Source: Paenalkalicoccus suaedae (lineage in GTDB: Bacteria; Bacillota; Bacilli; Bacillales; Salisediminibacteriaceae). From it: 64,000 nt of DNA. The translations under genes were made by a program, and so were the position numbers. The DNA lies in assembly GCF_006965545.2 (NCBI RefSeq), contig NZ_CP041372.2:2604001-2668000 (forward strand), given 5' to 3'. The notes below the pieces were generated by a model. It was given only the letters and a program-made list of their open reading frames with translations, was not told where the DNA came from and ran no database searches. This document shows positions 63,519-64,000 of the stretch, piece by piece; the first letter of the stretch is position 1, and each line of letters begins with the position of its first letter.

Positions 63519-63997
63519 TTTTGAACAGATTTGACAATATCAAGCATCAGCGTCGTTTCATCTTTCATCTCTGTAGCATGCATCACACTCATCAAAGAGA
63601 CGGTATCAATATTGACGACTACCTCGTACGTTTCTTTATCAAAAGGATTTACGACTAGCTTTCCTGTTCGATCGGCAGAACCAAGTTCAGCAATAACAGG
63701 AGCTTCGTCCGTACTAAAGTCTTCGTTTATCAATTGATCCTCAACTGGTGAATCTAAAAATAAGATATACACGTTCTCGCTCATTGTAAGCATATACGTT
63801 TGTTCATCTATTTCTTCCACCGTTGCGTCTTCAGGCAAGTACAAGTTAAGGTGATGATGTCTAGTTGTCGTTGTTTGTGGTTCTTCGTCTAAATTTGCTT
63901 CTAGCGCCTGTACAACTTCGTTTAAGGCTTGCTCGTTCCCCATGTCACAACCGACTAAAAAAAACGTGATTAAAAGCAAAGGAAATAGTCTTAGCAC
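63512..63997 (-). CDS. Putative lipoprotein, possibly cut by the window edge
   Basis: A protein of 161 residues as seen, with a lipoprotein signal (MLRLFPLLLITFFLVGC, lipidation at Cys17). The mature part begins acidic, has HHHLNLYLPEDATVEEID and mixed beta-rich sequence, with no domain I recognise. The GTG at 63997 is the first start in the window; its ribosome site would lie beyond the edge, so the true start cannot be checked. Confidence 0.65.
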   Translation of the reverse strand: MLRLFPLLLITFFLVGCDMGNEQALNEVVQALEANLDEEPQTTTTRHHHLNLYLPEDATVEEIDEQTYMLTMSENVYILFLDSPVEDQLINEDFSTDEAPVIAELGSADRTGKLVVNPFDKETYEVVVNIDTVSLMSVMHATEMKDETTLMLDIVKSVQKK

Positions 63998-64000
63998 GAA

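Overview
This is a stretch of core chromosome from an aerobic, spore-forming member of the Bacillaceae. The gene order closely follows the accDA-ytsJ-dnaE ... ackA ... thiI-nifZ ... ezrA ... rpsD-tyrS ... acuABC ... motPS-ccpA-aroA-ytxJHG-murC-sftA-ytpQP region of Bacillus subtilis. Sporulation genes (ytrH, ytrI, ytfJ), a bacillithiol-associated YtxJ, a T-box tyrS leader and an S4 leader on rpsD support this. The Na+-type stator pair MotPS and the very acidic extracellular part of the large penicillin-binding protein suggest an alkaliphilic or haloalkaliphilic species; that is inference.

Layout. 1-6763 (minus): accA (cut by the window edge), accD, a FadR/GntR-type regulator, malic enzyme and dnaE. 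A perfect 19-bp palindrome of the FadR/LldR type precedes the malic enzyme gene. 6.8-15.4 kb: ytrHI, nrnA, ytpI, ytoI, a lipoprotein, ytkL, an M24 peptidase, ytkK and a universal stress protein whose promoter holds a strong CcpA (cre) site. 15.6-23.4 kb: an HTH protein, ackA-ytxK, tpx, ytfJ-ytfI, yteJ, sppA, NAD kinase. 23.4-34.7 kb: ytcJ, thiI-nifZ, ezrA, hisJ, yttP, ytsP and a diguanylate cyclase. 34.8-45.2 kb: rpsD, tyrS, a 1039-residue class A PBP, acuABC, mtnN. 45.2-55.9 kb: motS-motP-ccpA, aroA, an FtsA-like 719-residue protein, ytxJ-ytxH-ytxG, ampS, murC. 56-64 kb: an unrecognised gene, a nicotinate phosphoribosyltransferase, sftA, ytpQ-ytpP, a PTS-IIC-like membrane protein and a lipoprotein. 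I recall sspA, braB and acsA from the corresponding B. subtilis segment; I do not see them here.

The feature that ordinary annotation does not explain is a set of six intergenic tandem arrays (9.13, 15.47, 27.5, 41.0, 44.1 and 51.8 kb). Each repeats a 5-8-bp keyword at a strict pitch of about 20-21 bp. Each lies 3' of a gene, just beyond a terminator; four of those six terminators share the core GGCTGRGACA or a close variant, and a fifth (27.9 kb) is a shorter relative. I count about 75 keyword copies in all. Three arrays share the keyword ATTAWCCG, always in the same orientation relative to the neighbouring terminator. The other three have their own keywords (TGCAT, TTATG, TTRCGC). One array has a 20-bp pitch that breaks any reading frame, so I read them as DNA- or RNA-level elements and not as genes. 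I do not know a described family that matches them.

Carbon-overflow control links several genes. ccpA is in the window, a near-consensus cre sits inside the usp promoter, and a weaker cre lies upstream of the ackA promoter. Malic enzyme, FadR-type regulator and accDA look like one metabolic unit around pyruvate, malate and malonyl-CoA.
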